NCBI GenBank assembly: GCA_038223055.1
Contig: JBBRHF010000008.1
Coordinates: forward strand, 1 to 46,418
Source: JBBRHF01 sp038223055
GTDB taxonomy: Bacteria > Actinomycetota > Actinomycetes > JACCUZ01
Reading direction: 5' to 3'
Length of the DNA: 46,418 nt
Shown here: positions 1-8,026 of the stretch, in pieces
How the letters are laid out: each line of letters begins with the position of its first letter
Numbering within the stretch: the stretch's first letter is position 1
Made by a program: the position numbers and the translations under genes
Notes under the pieces: model-generated
The model's input: the letters and a program-made list of their open reading frames with translations, nothing else
The model's database searches: none
Told to the model about the DNA's origin: nothing

Positions 1-1
1 C

Positions 2-103
2 CTCGACCTCGCCTGGGACCTGCTGCGGACGTTCCCCCCAACCGAGCTCAAACGCATCCCGCCTGCACTGATCTCCCAGCACCTGGGCGCCGACCCGCGC
101 TGA
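2..103 (+). CDS. C-terminal end of probable V/A-type ATPase subunit B (partial)
   Basis: The window opens inside a gene. The last 34 codons are open and end in TGA. The peptide carries a pattern like DLAWDLLRTFPPTEL followed by KRIPPALISQHL. This resembles the C-terminal helices of the non-catalytic B subunit of V/A-type ATP synthases, where a leucine-rich 'LL..LP..EL.RI' segment precedes a short basic tail. In that family a D subunit gene usually follows; here no D subunit is seen, only about 650 bases without a recognisable gene. The assignment rests on a short tail, so it is tentative. Confidence 0.4.
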   Translation, partial: LDLAWDLLRTFPPTELKRIPPALISQHLGADPR

Positions 104-193
104 CCACCCGGGCGGTGGATTATCGGGCCGGGAGTCTGCCGTTGCGGCTGTTCTCATCGGCGGCACCGATCTCGACCCCAGTCGACGAGCTCA

Positions 194-207
194 CCCCCCC
201 CCCCCCC
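194..207. repeat. Homopolymer of 14 cytosines
   Basis: An uninterrupted run of 14 C lies between a SacI-like GAGCTCA and GGTTTTCAG. Runs this long are rare even in GC-rich genomes and are prone to slippage and to base-calling error. No convincing reading frame crosses it. Confidence 0.9.
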
Positions 208-611
208 GGTTTTCAGTGCCGACGGTCGGCAAGCAAGTACGGCAAGAACGGCCGGGCAAGACCCTCACCACACCAAGCGTCGGCAGCGGAGGCTGGAAGC
301 ATGTTGAAGACCATCCGAGCGAGAGTTCTCTCCCGGTTGAACAGCGGCCCGGCCGGATCGGTGGAACCGAGCCGGTACTGGCCATCCGCCCGAGGTCTTG
401 TCGTCGCGGTGATCCCCGACGGGCCGGACGCCCCGGCCGTCGCCCGGCTCCACGCCCTGGCGGGCGGCGGGACTCTGATCCTCCCCTCGGCCGGGTGGGA
501 TCAGTTTTCTCGTCCGCCGCCTCCGCGGCGGCGCTGCGATCCAGGTCATCATCGTTTCCTCCGACTCCGGATCCTCCCGGAAACAGGTAACGGTAGCCCG
601 AACCAGTGCTC

Positions 612-672
612 GCCGGCCCCTGACATCCAACATCCGTCGGCCGGCACCCCCCGGGTGACGTCCAGACACCCG
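612..672 (+). promoter_or_regulatory. Structured leader upstream of the P-type ATPase (two hairpins)
   Basis: Two inverted repeats sit 87-147 bases before the ATPase start. The first pairs GCCGGCC (612-618) with GGCCGGC (639-645), with a further GAC/GTC (622-624 with 636-638). The second pairs CGGGTG (652-657) with CACCCG (667-672) around a 9-base loop. Metal-ion ATPase genes often carry regulatory leaders, but I could not match this one to the yybP-ykoY, M-box or ydaO consensus. It could also be chance pairing in GC-rich DNA. Confidence 0.3.
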
Positions 673-758
673 AGGGTGCTCTCCCCTTTTCACGCCGGTC
701 ACCAAGCAACGAGAGCTCACCCGGAACCTGATCTCATCCCGCCCCAACAGGAGGTCAA

Positions 759-3539
759 GTGAAGGCCGTCTCGGCCGAACAGACGGACCCCGACGAGTTG
801 CCGCCTGCACCCCTCGCGGCCACGGCCCAGCCGCATCTGCACAGCGCAGGCCAGGTGGCCCGAGCACTCGAAGTCGACCCCGCTACCGGGCTCGACGCCG
901 CAGAGCTGACCCGGCGCCGGCGAGCGTACGGGCACAACCGGCTCCCCGAACCGGAGCGCACCCCTGCATGGCTGCGCTTCCTCGACCAGTTCCGCAGCAT
1001 CCTGATCCTGATCCTGCTCGGGGCCGCGGCGCTCGCCGGCGTCGTCGGCGACCTCAAAGACACCGCCGTCATCCTCACCGTTCTGCTGATCAACGCAACG
1101 ATCGGGTTCGTCCAAGAGAACAAGGCCGAACGTAGCCTCGAAGCGCTGCGCACCATGCTCACCCCCACCGCGCGGGTCCGACGCGACGGCCAGGTGCAGA
1201 TCGTCGACGCCGCCGACCTCGTACCCGGCGACGTCGTACTGGTCGAAGCCGGCGACCGGGTGCCGGCCGACGGCCGACTATGGGCCGCCGAGTCTGTCGA
1301 CATCGACGAGTCCACCCTCACCGGGGAATCTCTCCCGGTGCCGAAAACGACCGCCCCCTCTCGGACCCTCCCCGGTGAGGACAAGGTGCCGCTCGCCGAG
1401 CGGACCGGAATGGCGTACATGAACACCGCCATCACCCGCGGCCGGGCGGAGATCCTCGTCACCGCCACCGGCATCCGGACCGAAGTAGGGGCCATCGCCG
1501 AGGCGCTGGAACACGGGCAGGAGCCCCCCTCCCCGCTTCAAGTGCAAATCGACGCCACCGGCAAGCGCATCGCACTGATCGGCGGCTTTGCCGTCGGCGT
1601 CTACGCCGTACTTGCCTTACTGAGCGGCGAGCCGCTCGCCGACCTCGCCTTGAGCGCAGTAGCCCTCGCCGTCGCCACCGTGCCCGAGGGCCTGCCCGCG
1701 GTGCTCGCGCTGACCCTCGCCCTCGGCGTCGCCCGGATGGCCCGGCGCGGTGCGATCATCAAACGGCTCACCTCAGTAGAAACCCTCGGCTCGGCAACGG
1801 TGATCTGCACCGACAAGACCGGCACGCTGACGATGAACCAGATGACCGCCCGTACGCTGGCCTGGGCCGGCCACCACCTCGTCGTCGACGGTGAGGGATA
1901 CCGCCCCGTGGGGGCGATACGCCACCCAGAAGGCCAGCCCCTTGACGCGACAGAACTAGCCGAACTCCGCGAGCAGCTTCTGCTGCCCCTCGCACTGTGC
2001 AGCGATGCCGTCCTCAGCGCCGACGGGATCGTTGGCGACCCAACCGAAGGCGCGCTCATTGTCCTCGCCGCCAAAGGCGGCGTCGACATCAACGCGGCCC
2101 GCGCCTCCTGGCCGCGGCTCGCTGAGCTGCCCTTCGACTCCGCCAACAAGTACATGGCTACCGCGCACCCCGACGACGGTCCCGGCAGAAGACTTCGAGT
2201 GTTCCTCAAAGGCGCACCGGACGTGCTGCTGGACCGCAGCACCGCTACCCGGACCGCCGCCGGAATCGTCCCCCTCGATGACGCCGAACGGAATCGCATC
2301 GCCGCCGACCTGGCCCTGCTCGCCGCCCGTGGCCTGCGCGTCCTGGCCGCGGCCACCATCCTGCTCGACGAGCTACCCCCCGGAGACGAGGGCGGTCCGG
2401 AGACCCTGGCCGGCCAGCTTGACACCCTGACCTTCCTCGGACTCGTGGGCATCGCCGACCCACCCCGCCCCCAAGCCAAAGAGGCGATCGCGGTCGCCCA
2501 TCGCGCCGGCATCGACGTCAAGATGATCACCGGCGATCACCGGGACACCGCCGCCGCGATCGCCCAGGAACTCGGCATCCGTGGTGAGATCGTCACCGGC
2601 GCCGACCTGGACCGGATGACACCCGAAGAGATGTCCGGCCGGGTCGAGCGGATCGGCGTCTTCGCCCGCGTCGCACCCGAACACAAAGTGGCCATCGTCC
2701 AGGCGCTCACCGCCAGCGGTCACATCGTCGCGATGACCGGGGACGGCGTCAACGACGCCGCCGCGCTGCGCTGCGCGCACATCGGAGTCGCGATGGGAAT
2801 CACCGGCACCGAGGTCACCAAAGAAGCCGGCGCCATGATCCTCACCGACGACGACTTTGCGACCATCGTCCGTGCCGTCCGCGAAGGCCGCGCCATCTTC
2901 AGCAACATCATCACGTTCGTCCGCTTCCAGCTGTCGACGAACATCGGGGCCATCCTGACTTTCCTCGGCGCGCAGATCGCCGGCCTCCCGACGCCACTGA
3001 ACGCCATCCAAGTGCTCTGGGTCAACATCATCATGGACGGACCGCCGGCGATGGCGCTCGGCGTCGACCCCGACCGACCCGCAATCATGGACGAACCGCC
3101 GCGCCACCCTAGGGAACGTATCCTCAACCGCACCCGGCTGCTGCGCATGTTCCGCGCCGGCCTGGTCATGGCGACCGGCACCCTCACCGTCCTCGCGGTA
3201 GCCCTCGACCGCTACCCCCAGGCCACAGCCCTCACCATGGCCTTCACCACGTTCGTGCTCTGCCAGTTCTTCAACGCGCTCAACTCCCGCGCCGAGAAGG
3301 AGACCATCTTCACCCGGCATCTTTTCACCAACCGCTGGCTGTGGACCTCCCTCGTCACCGTCGTCGCCCTGCAGGTACTCGTCGTCCAGCTGCCCGTGCT
3401 CCACGCCCTCTTCGACACCACCGCACTCAGCCCAACCCAATGGGGCACCTGCCTGGCCGTAGCCTCCACCGTTCTCTGGGTGGAAGAAGCCGCGAAAGCA
3501 GCGGCCGCCAGCCGAGCGGGGCGAAAGCGTTTGCAGTGA
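759..3539 (+). CDS. P-type cation-transporting ATPase (P2, PMCA/CtpF-like)
   Basis: A membrane ATPase of 926 residues that exports a cation, probably Ca2+ or a similar divalent ion, at the cost of ATP. Landmarks in order: cation-ATPase N-domain (about 25-90), actuator motif TGES (188-191), TM4 motif PEGLP (309-313), phosphorylation motif DKTGTLT with Asp352, hinge motif GDGVND (about 661-666), and the TM6 motif WVNIIMDGPPA. Length is normal. In TM5 the family's NVGE reads TNIGA, so the SERCA site-I Glu is replaced by Ala; the site-II Glu in TM4 and the TM6 Asn/Asp are kept, as in one-ion PMCA-type pumps. The GTG start follows AGGAGG (749-754) by four bases. Mycobacterial CtpF, a DosR-regulated Ca2+ pump, is a good analogue; the exact ion is inferred. 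Confidence 0.92.
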   Translation: MKAVSAEQTDPDELPPAPLAATAQPHLHSAGQVARALEVDPATGLDAAELTRRRRAYGHNRLPEPERTPAWLRFLDQFRSILILILLGAAALAGVVGDLKDTAVILTVLLINATIGFVQENKAERSLEALRTMLTPTARVRRDGQVQIVDAADLVPGDVVLVEAGDRVPADGRLWAAESVDIDESTLTGESLPVPKTTAPSRTLPGEDKVPLAERTGMAYMNTAITRGRAEILVTATGIRTEVGAIAEALEHGQEPPSPLQVQIDATGKRIALIGGFAVGVYAVLALLSGEPLADLALSAVALAVATVPEGLPAVLALTLALGVARMARRGAIIKRLTSVETLGSATVICTDKTGTLTMNQMTARTLAWAGHHLVVDGEGYRPVGAIRHPEGQPLDATELAELREQLLLPLALCSDAVLSADGIVGDPTEGALIVLAAKGGVDINAARASWPRLAELPFDSANKYMATAHPDDGPGRRLRVFLKGAPDVLLDRSTATRTAAGIVPLDDAERNRIAADLALLAARGLRVLAAATILLDELPPGDEGGPETLAGQLDTLTFLGLVGIADPPRPQAKEAIAVAHRAGIDVKMITGDHRDTAAAIAQELGIRGEIVTGADLDRMTPEEMSGRVERIGVFARVAPEHKVAIVQALTASGHIVAMTGDGVNDAAALRCAHIGVAMGITGTEVTKEAGAMILTDDDFATIVRAVREGRAIFSNIITFVRFQLSTNIGAILTFLGAQIAGLPTPLNAIQVLWVNIIMDGPPAMALGVDPDRPAIMDEPPRHPRERILNRTRLLRMFRAGLVMATGTLTVLAVALDRYPQATALTMAFTTFVLCQFFNALNSRAEKETIFTRHLFTNRWLWTSLVTVVALQVLVVQLPVLHALFDTTALSPTQWGTCLAVASTVLWVEEAAKAAAASRAGRKRLQ

Positions 3540-3554
3540 TGACGGTGTAGGGGC

Positions 3555-3573
3555 TCTTCGGTCACGCCGAAGA
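3555..3573 (+). terminator. Hairpin after the P-type ATPase
   Basis: A perfect 7-bp inverted repeat, TCTTCGG-tcacg-CCGAAGA, starts 15 bases after the ATPase stop codon. There is no T tract, so it is at best an actinobacterial-type intrinsic terminator. It also lies at the broken 3' end of the terC remnant on the opposite strand. Confidence 0.45.
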
Positions 3574-3941
3574 TGGCCGGATGTAGTCCAGCGCGAACAG
3601 CAGGTCGGTGCTGCCGATCGCCAGCAGCACGATGAACAGCGGGGTCACCGCGCGATGCCCAGCGCTGCGGGTGAACAACCGACCACCGTCATAGTCGTCG
3701 GTGACGGGCAGAGCACGGCGAGCCAGCCGAACCAGGCCGTTGTCCCGAACATCGGGGTCTACGTCGCGGTGCCGGTAGAGCTGCACTGCACCGCAGTGAC
3801 GATCAATACCAGACCGAACATCAGGAACATGAACGAGAACAACTCGAGCAGCGCCGCACCCAGTGCGATGAAGATCACTCCCATGACCAGAGCCATCGAG
3901 ATGTCGAAGATCAGGATCTTCTGCTGGTGAGGAACGTCCAT
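3562..3941 (-). pseudogene. terC: terC-family membrane protein remnant
   Basis: Two minus-strand frames give consecutive pieces of a TerC/Alx integral membrane protein. The first (about 3905-3786) reads ALVMGVIFIALGAALLELFS then FLMFGLVLIVTAVQ. The second (3786-3562) reads LYRHRDVDPDV, then LPVTDDYDGGRLFTR, then TDLLFALDYI. These match the central TerC helices and the conserved 'TDxxDGxRFF' region. The frames join by a frameshift near 3786. The N-terminal helices and everything after the 'DSIP' equivalent are missing, so about 120 of roughly 330 residues remain. TerC proteins are linked to metal export (Mn2+, tellurite resistance). Here the gene is clearly non-functional. Confidence 0.8.
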
Positions 3942-3976
3942 CCTGCCGCCCCCGGCGTCCTCAACGTCGATCGATT

Positions 3977-4017
3977 CGTGATTTGGAACGCACCTTCGTG
4001 AATTTGGAACGCACCTT
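3977..4017. repeat. Two tandem 20/21-bp repeats before the APC permease
   Basis: CGTGATTTGGAACGCACCTT (3977-3996) is followed directly by a copy with one extra A (3997-4017). The repeats are markedly AT-richer than the flanks. They lie 71-112 bases upstream of the permease start, so they could be paired activator or repressor half-sites, or the worn end of a mobile element. No open frame explains them. Confidence 0.75.
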
Positions 4018-4088
4018 TAGGATAGATACCGACCAGACCACGATGGACTAGCCGTGTGCCATGCGCGTGGCACTGGAGGCCCTGCCTC

Positions 4089-6071
4089 ATGAGGACTCCC
4101 CCCGATGTCGGTTTTCCACGCCGCGTCGAGAGCCCGGCCCGCCGAAGTGAGCCTTCCGGAGGTCTCACCGGCTGGTTACTGGCCAACCGCGTACAGCCGG
4201 TCGGGCCAGAAGCCGAAGAGAGCCATGTCCAGCCGCAGGCGTGGTGGAAGGTCATGTGCCTGACCGGCGTGGACTACTTCTCCACCTTGTCCTATCTGCC
4301 CGGCATAGCCGCGCTGGCCGCCGGTGCGCTCTCACCGCTGGCCACGCTGCTCATCGTGGCCCTTACGCTGCTCGGCGTGTTGCCGATGTACCGGCGGGTT
4401 GCGGAGGAGAGCCCGCATGGTCAGGGATCGGTCGCCATGCTCGAGAACCTTTTGCCGTTCTGGAGGGGCAAGATCTTCGTCCTGGTCCTGCTCGGCTTCG
4501 TCGCCACGTCGTGGATCATCACAATCACGCTCTCGAGCGCGGACGCGACTGTGCACATGATCGAGAACCCGCTCCTGCACGACCCTCTCGAAGGCAAGGC
4601 GGTGCTCGTCACGGCCGTTCTCTTGCTCATCCTCGGCGGTGTTTTCCTGCTCGGCTTCAGCGAGGCCGTCATCATCGCCATCCCGCTGGTGGTCGTCTTC
4701 CTCGCCCTGAACGCAGTTGTGGTCGTCGTCGGGATGGCCGAGGTCGTCACCCGGCCGGGGGCACTGTCCGGCTGGACCGAGAGTCTCGCCGAAGGCGGCA
4801 CCGGGTTCGGCGACATCCTCGGCCCAGCGGTGGTGGCTTTCCCGCTACTCGTGCTGGGGCTATCCGGCTTCGAGACCGGGGTGTCGATGATGCCCCTCGT
4901 TGCCGCGCAGGGCCAGACGCCTCGGCAACGTCTCGCCTCGCGCATTCGCAACACCCGCAAGCTCCTCACCGCCGCTGCAGTGATCATGAGCGTCTACTTG
5001 CTCACGACAAGCTTCATCACCACCGTGCTCATCCCGGCTGAGCAGTTCGAGGAGGGCGGCCAAGCCAGCGGGCGGGCGCTGGCCTACCTCGCGCACGAAC
5101 AGCTTGGGGGGGCTTTTGGCACGGCGTACGACATCAGCTCCATCGCCATCCTGTGGTTCGCAGGAGCGTCAGCGATGGCTGGGCTGATCAACATCGTGCC
5201 GCGCTACCTGCCGTCATACGGGATGGCGCCAGAGTGGGGACGGGCCGTCCGGCCGGTCGTTCTCGTCTATACAGCCGTCAGCATCGCCATCACGGTGACG
5301 TTCGACGCCGACGTCAACGCACAAGCGGGCGCCTACGCCACGGGCATCCTCGCGATGATGGTCTCCGGTGCGCTCGCTGTGACCATCACCGCGAGCCGCA
5401 AACAGCAGCGGCCCGTCGCGATCGGGTGCGCCGTCCTCACGCTGATCTTGTGCTACGCGCTCGTGACGAACATCATCGAGAAGCCCGACGGCATCGCGAT
5501 CGCCGGCATGTTCATCGCCGGGATCACCGCGATCTCGCTGGTCTCCCGGGTGTCGAGGACCACCGAGCTGCGGGCGGACGCTATCGAGTTCGACGACACC
5601 GCCCGTCGGTTCATCGCTGACTCCCTCAGGAACGACCGCCAGCTGAACATCATCGCCAACCAGCGCCAGAGCGGAGACGCCGAGGAGTACCTCAGCAAAG
5701 AGTCGGCGCAGCGCCACATGAATCCCGTTCCTGGCACTGCCGACGTGCTGTTCCTGGAGATCGACGTGGTGGACCCGTCCACCTTCAGCCAGGTCCTGCG
5801 CGTGCGCGGTGTCAACGTCGAAGGACACCGCGTGCTGCGCGCGGACAGCCCGGCAGTCCCCAACGCGATCGCTGCGGTCCTGCTCGCCCTGCGTGACGCC
5901 ACCGGGCAACTGCCCCGCTGCCACTTCGAGTGGGCCGAGGGCAACCCGATCGGTCACCTGTTCCGCTACCTGCTGCTCGGGCGCGGTGACACCGCGCCGG
6001 TCGTGCGGGAGATCCTCCGGAAAGTCGAACCCGATTCGGCTCGAAGGCCAAGCGTCCACGTGGGCGGCTGA
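4089..6071 (+). CDS. APC-superfamily permease with long C-terminal cytosolic tail
   Basis: A predicted inner-membrane transporter of 660 residues. After a polar N-terminus of about 45 residues comes a conserved opening, WWKVMCLTGVDYFSTLSYLPG, typical of the APC fold's first helix, then roughly a dozen hydrophobic segments to about residue 495. A cytosolic domain of about 165 residues follows (from ELRADAIEFDD). The overall plan recalls KimA-like and amino-acid permeases, but I cannot tell whether the substrate is an amino acid, a polyamine or potassium. I chose the ATG at 4089 because GGAGG lies nine bases upstream at 4075-4079; the frame also opens at a GTG at 4056 without a ribosome binding site. 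The gene stands alone, with broken genes on both sides. Confidence 0.8.
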   Translation: MRTPPDVGFPRRVESPARRSEPSGGLTGWLLANRVQPVGPEAEESHVQPQAWWKVMCLTGVDYFSTLSYLPGIAALAAGALSPLATLLIVALTLLGVLPMYRRVAEESPHGQGSVAMLENLLPFWRGKIFVLVLLGFVATSWIITITLSSADATVHMIENPLLHDPLEGKAVLVTAVLLLILGGVFLLGFSEAVIIAIPLVVVFLALNAVVVVVGMAEVVTRPGALSGWTESLAEGGTGFGDILGPAVVAFPLLVLGLSGFETGVSMMPLVAAQGQTPRQRLASRIRNTRKLLTAAAVIMSVYLLTTSFITTVLIPAEQFEEGGQASGRALAYLAHEQLGGAFGTAYDISSIAILWFAGASAMAGLINIVPRYLPSYGMAPEWGRAVRPVVLVYTAVSIAITVTFDADVNAQAGAYATGILAMMVSGALAVTITASRKQQRPVAIGCAVLTLILCYALVTNIIEKPDGIAIAGMFIAGITAISLVSRVSRTTELRADAIEFDDTARRFIADSLRNDRQLNIIANQRQSGDAEEYLSKESAQRHMNPVPGTADVLFLEIDVVDPSTFSQVLRVRGVNVEGHRVLRADSPAVPNAIAAVLLALRDATGQLPRCHFEWAEGNPIGHLFRYLLLGRGDTAPVVREILRKVEPDSARRPSVHVGG

Positions 6072-6138
6072 GCCGGAGACCGCCGTCAGAGGATGACCGG
6101 GTGCCTCAGCAGAGATGGTCGGTCCGTCCCACGACAGC

Positions 6139-6342
6139 GGCCATCGGGTGCTCCGGATCATCCGCAAGGGCGCCAACGGGACCACCGAGCCGCTGTCACC
6201 CCTCATCGTCCGGTTGCTCGAAGACGGCATCAGTGACCGCCCCACCGGCCCGATCTTTCTGCACCCCAACGGCGTCGACCGACTGGACTACCAGACCAGC
6301 TTCCGCCTCGTTCGCAGCCTGGCACGCAGACGCTACCTCAGT
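6139..6342 (+). pseudogene. Tyrosine recombinase (XerC/D-type integrase) remnant
   Basis: About 68 residues match the middle of a phage-type integrase catalytic domain: HRVLRIIRKGANGTTEPLSP (the beta-sheet with the catalytic Lys region), then TGPIFLHPNGVDRL, then VRSLARRRYLS, just before where HxxR should appear. The Arg-I region upstream and the HxxR and catalytic Tyr downstream are absent. The homology stops where the convergent SRPBCC gene ends. This is a scar of a former mobile element or of an integration site. I found no attachment-site repeat around it. Confidence 0.7.
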
Positions 6343-7120
6343 CCGGCATCGGGAACAGGTCGGCGAGCCACCCTTGCCAGCCCTGGACTACCGCGGGTGT
6401 TCGGTCGTGCGCGTCGGCTCCGTACAGCCAGAACCAGACACTGATCGCGGCTTGCCCGTCCGTGCCCTCGACCGCCACCACCGCGGTGCCCGGTCCCGGC
6501 TCGTGGATGCGCAGGGTCAACATCCGCGGCGCCGCGCGCTCCACGGTGCCGGCCAGTGCCGTCGGTGCGCCTGGCCCTGCCGCCACCTGATCGCCTTCGC
6601 AGGATGCGGCCGGGATCCCCAGCGCACCGGTGAGGGTGCCCCACGCCTCGTCGAGACCAACGGCGGCCGAGACCATCGGTTGCACGGCCAAGCCCACCTG
6701 CCCAGGAAAGAAGCGGCGGTGCAAGTCGAGGTTGTGCAGGAACATGCGCCAGCCCGCGTCCATGGCGTCAAACTGATCGTCCCACTCCTGCCCGGACCCG
6801 AAGCCGCTGTTCACCAGGCGCACCACGCAGGTGCTGCCGGCGCGGGCCTCGACCAGCCACTCGAATGCCATGCCTTCACCGGCGTCGCCACCGTCGAAGA
6901 CGGCCCGGTGCGGCGGGTCCCAGATCCGCACCCGTCCCCGAACCGTCATCGACTCCCCCGGCCCGAACTGCTGAACCACCTCGCCGCCCTCGCGCTCCTC
7001 GACGGTGCTGGGCACAAACCAGCTGCCGATGCCGGGGCCGGTTGCGACCGTGGCCCAGACCTCCTCGGGCGTTCCCGGCACCTGCACCTCGAGCTCGATC
7101 GAACGGCTGCTAGCGGTCAT
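6338..7120 (-). CDS. SRPBCC (AHSA1/START-like) domain protein
   Basis: A soluble protein of 260 residues. The N-terminal 140 residues have the hallmarks of the SRPBCC hydrophobic-pocket fold of AHSA1-type proteins: VQVPGTPEEVWATVATGPGI, then WFVPSTVEE, then RVRIWDPPHRAVF, then TCVVRLVNSGF. The C-terminal half looks like a second, more diverged copy of the same fold. Its ATG overlaps the stop of the upstream HTH gene (ATGA), so the two are probably translated together. SRPBCC genes coupled to ArsR-like regulators are common in actinobacteria. The ligand is unknown. Confidence 0.85.
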   Translation of the reverse strand: MTASSRSIELEVQVPGTPEEVWATVATGPGIGSWFVPSTVEEREGGEVVQQFGPGESMTVRGRVRIWDPPHRAVFDGGDAGEGMAFEWLVEARAGSTCVVRLVNSGFGSGQEWDDQFDAMDAGWRMFLHNLDLHRRFFPGQVGLAVQPMVSAAVGLDEAWGTLTGALGIPAASCEGDQVAAGPGAPTALAGTVERAAPRMLTLRIHEPGPGTAVVAVEGTDGQAAISVWFWLYGADAHDRTPAVVQGWQGWLADLFPMPD

Positions 7121-7741
7121 GTCGCCTCCTTGGCGGCTGGTGCTGTGGGACCGGACTCATCCGGCGCGGGGCGGGGGTGGGCGAGCACGACCAGGCGCGA
7201 CCAGCGCCCGCCCAATGTGCTCTCGTCGTGGTAGCGGGCGGCGAGGGTGGCCACCGACTCGGCGAGGTCGCGGGTGAAAGCCGCCCGCTCGCCCGCTGAG
7301 CGGAAGCGGATCTCGGTGTCGATCGACAGCGTGGGAAGCGTCTTGCCCGCAGCGTCGGCGCTCTTCCGCAGGCTGCCGACTTCGCGGATAGCCCTGGCGC
7401 CAAGGGCGAGCAGGTAGCCGGCCGAGAGTTCGTCCGCCGTGCGGGCAGGGTCGGCCGCGGCCGGCCCGAGGGCGTCGGGGGAGAGCACGTACCCCACCGC
7501 GGAGGCCTGCATGATCGCGCTCCGTGCAGCCGCGCCGGGCACGCGCCTCCACCAGGCCTACGAGCCCATAGGCCTCCAGAGCGCGGACGTGGTAGCGGAG
7601 TTTCTGACGGGGCAAGCCCAGTCGTGCTGCCAGCGTGGTCGCGGAGCCCGGCTCGACGAGCTCGGCGAACACCCGCGCCCGAGTGGGCTGCAGGGCCACC
7701 CCGGCCACCACCGGACTGTCGATCACGGCAACCTCTTGCAT
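7117..7741 (-). CDS. Winged-helix (ArsR-like) transcriptional regulator, apparent frameshift
   Basis: The N-terminal 70 residues form a winged helix (LQPTRARVFAEL, LAARLGLPRQKLRYHVRALE, AYGLVGLVEARA). The rest (MQASAVGYVLSPDALG to AARYHDESTLGG) continues in another frame. Frame one reads RRGCTER and then drifts. Removing one G near 7516 restores TERIMQASAVGYVLSP, the usual continuation in this family. So one extra base separates the DNA-binding and C-terminal parts. This is either a recent mutation or a sequencing error, since both halves look otherwise intact. It overlaps the SRPBCC gene by four bases and probably controls that pair through the operator at 7760-7775. Confidence 0.75.
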
Positions 7742-7759
7742 AGCTCCACCCTCCTAACG

Positions 7760-7778
7760 GACAAGAGATCTTGTCAAT
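7760..7778 (-). promoter_or_regulatory. Operator-like inverted repeat and -35 box of the HTH/SRPBCC pair
   Basis: GACAAG-agat-CTTGTC (7760-7775) is a 6-bp inverted repeat 19-34 bases upstream of the regulator's ATG. Read on the minus strand, TTGACA (7778-7773) overlaps the repeat and could be a -35 element. An AGGAGGG ribosome binding site lies closer to the start. The layout suits autorepression. Confidence 0.5.
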
Positions 7779-8026
7779 AGGAGTCAGCAAGCTCATGCGG
7801 GCACTCCGGATCAGGTGCGTCCCGGGGCACTCGCAGGACTGGGTCACCCACGGAAGGGACGTCTACTTTTCGAGCGATCGACCGGCGCATTGCTCGGAGA
7901 TCGGCACGCCCGTCACAGTGGCGCGCGAGTGACCTCCCTCGCGGGTGGGTTCGCCGCACTCGGCGAGAGCGTCCACCGTGCTGAGCCGGATCAGCCTCGA
8001 GGCGTCGCCGATGGCGGCTTGAGACC

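Larger units (their letters stand above)
104..758. other. Long gene-poor stretch before the P-type ATPase
   Basis: Open frames exist on both strands, but their translations are rich in Pro, Arg and Gly and match no family I know. A plus-strand stretch near 390-500 reads like a fragment of real coding sequence (RGLVVAVIPDGPDAP, then LHALAGGGTLILPSAG), but I cannot name it, and it may be the decayed remains of a gene. The stretch also holds a 14-C homopolymer and two hairpins, listed separately. The missing V-ATPase D subunit gene would be expected here but was not found. Confidence 0.5.

Noticed and set aside
590..758. Manganese (yybP-ykoY), magnesium (M-box) or c-di-AMP riboswitch before the ATPase
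   Set aside because: None of the conserved core sequences could be located; only generic hairpins are present.
5214..6269. 351-codon minus-strand frame antisense to the APC permease
   Set aside because: Shadow of a permease gene with a good ribosome binding site and clear hydrophobic helices on the plus strand.
6139..6342. A functional integrase marking an integrative element
   Set aside because: Only the middle of the catalytic domain is left, without HxxR and Tyr, and no att-like direct repeats were found around it.
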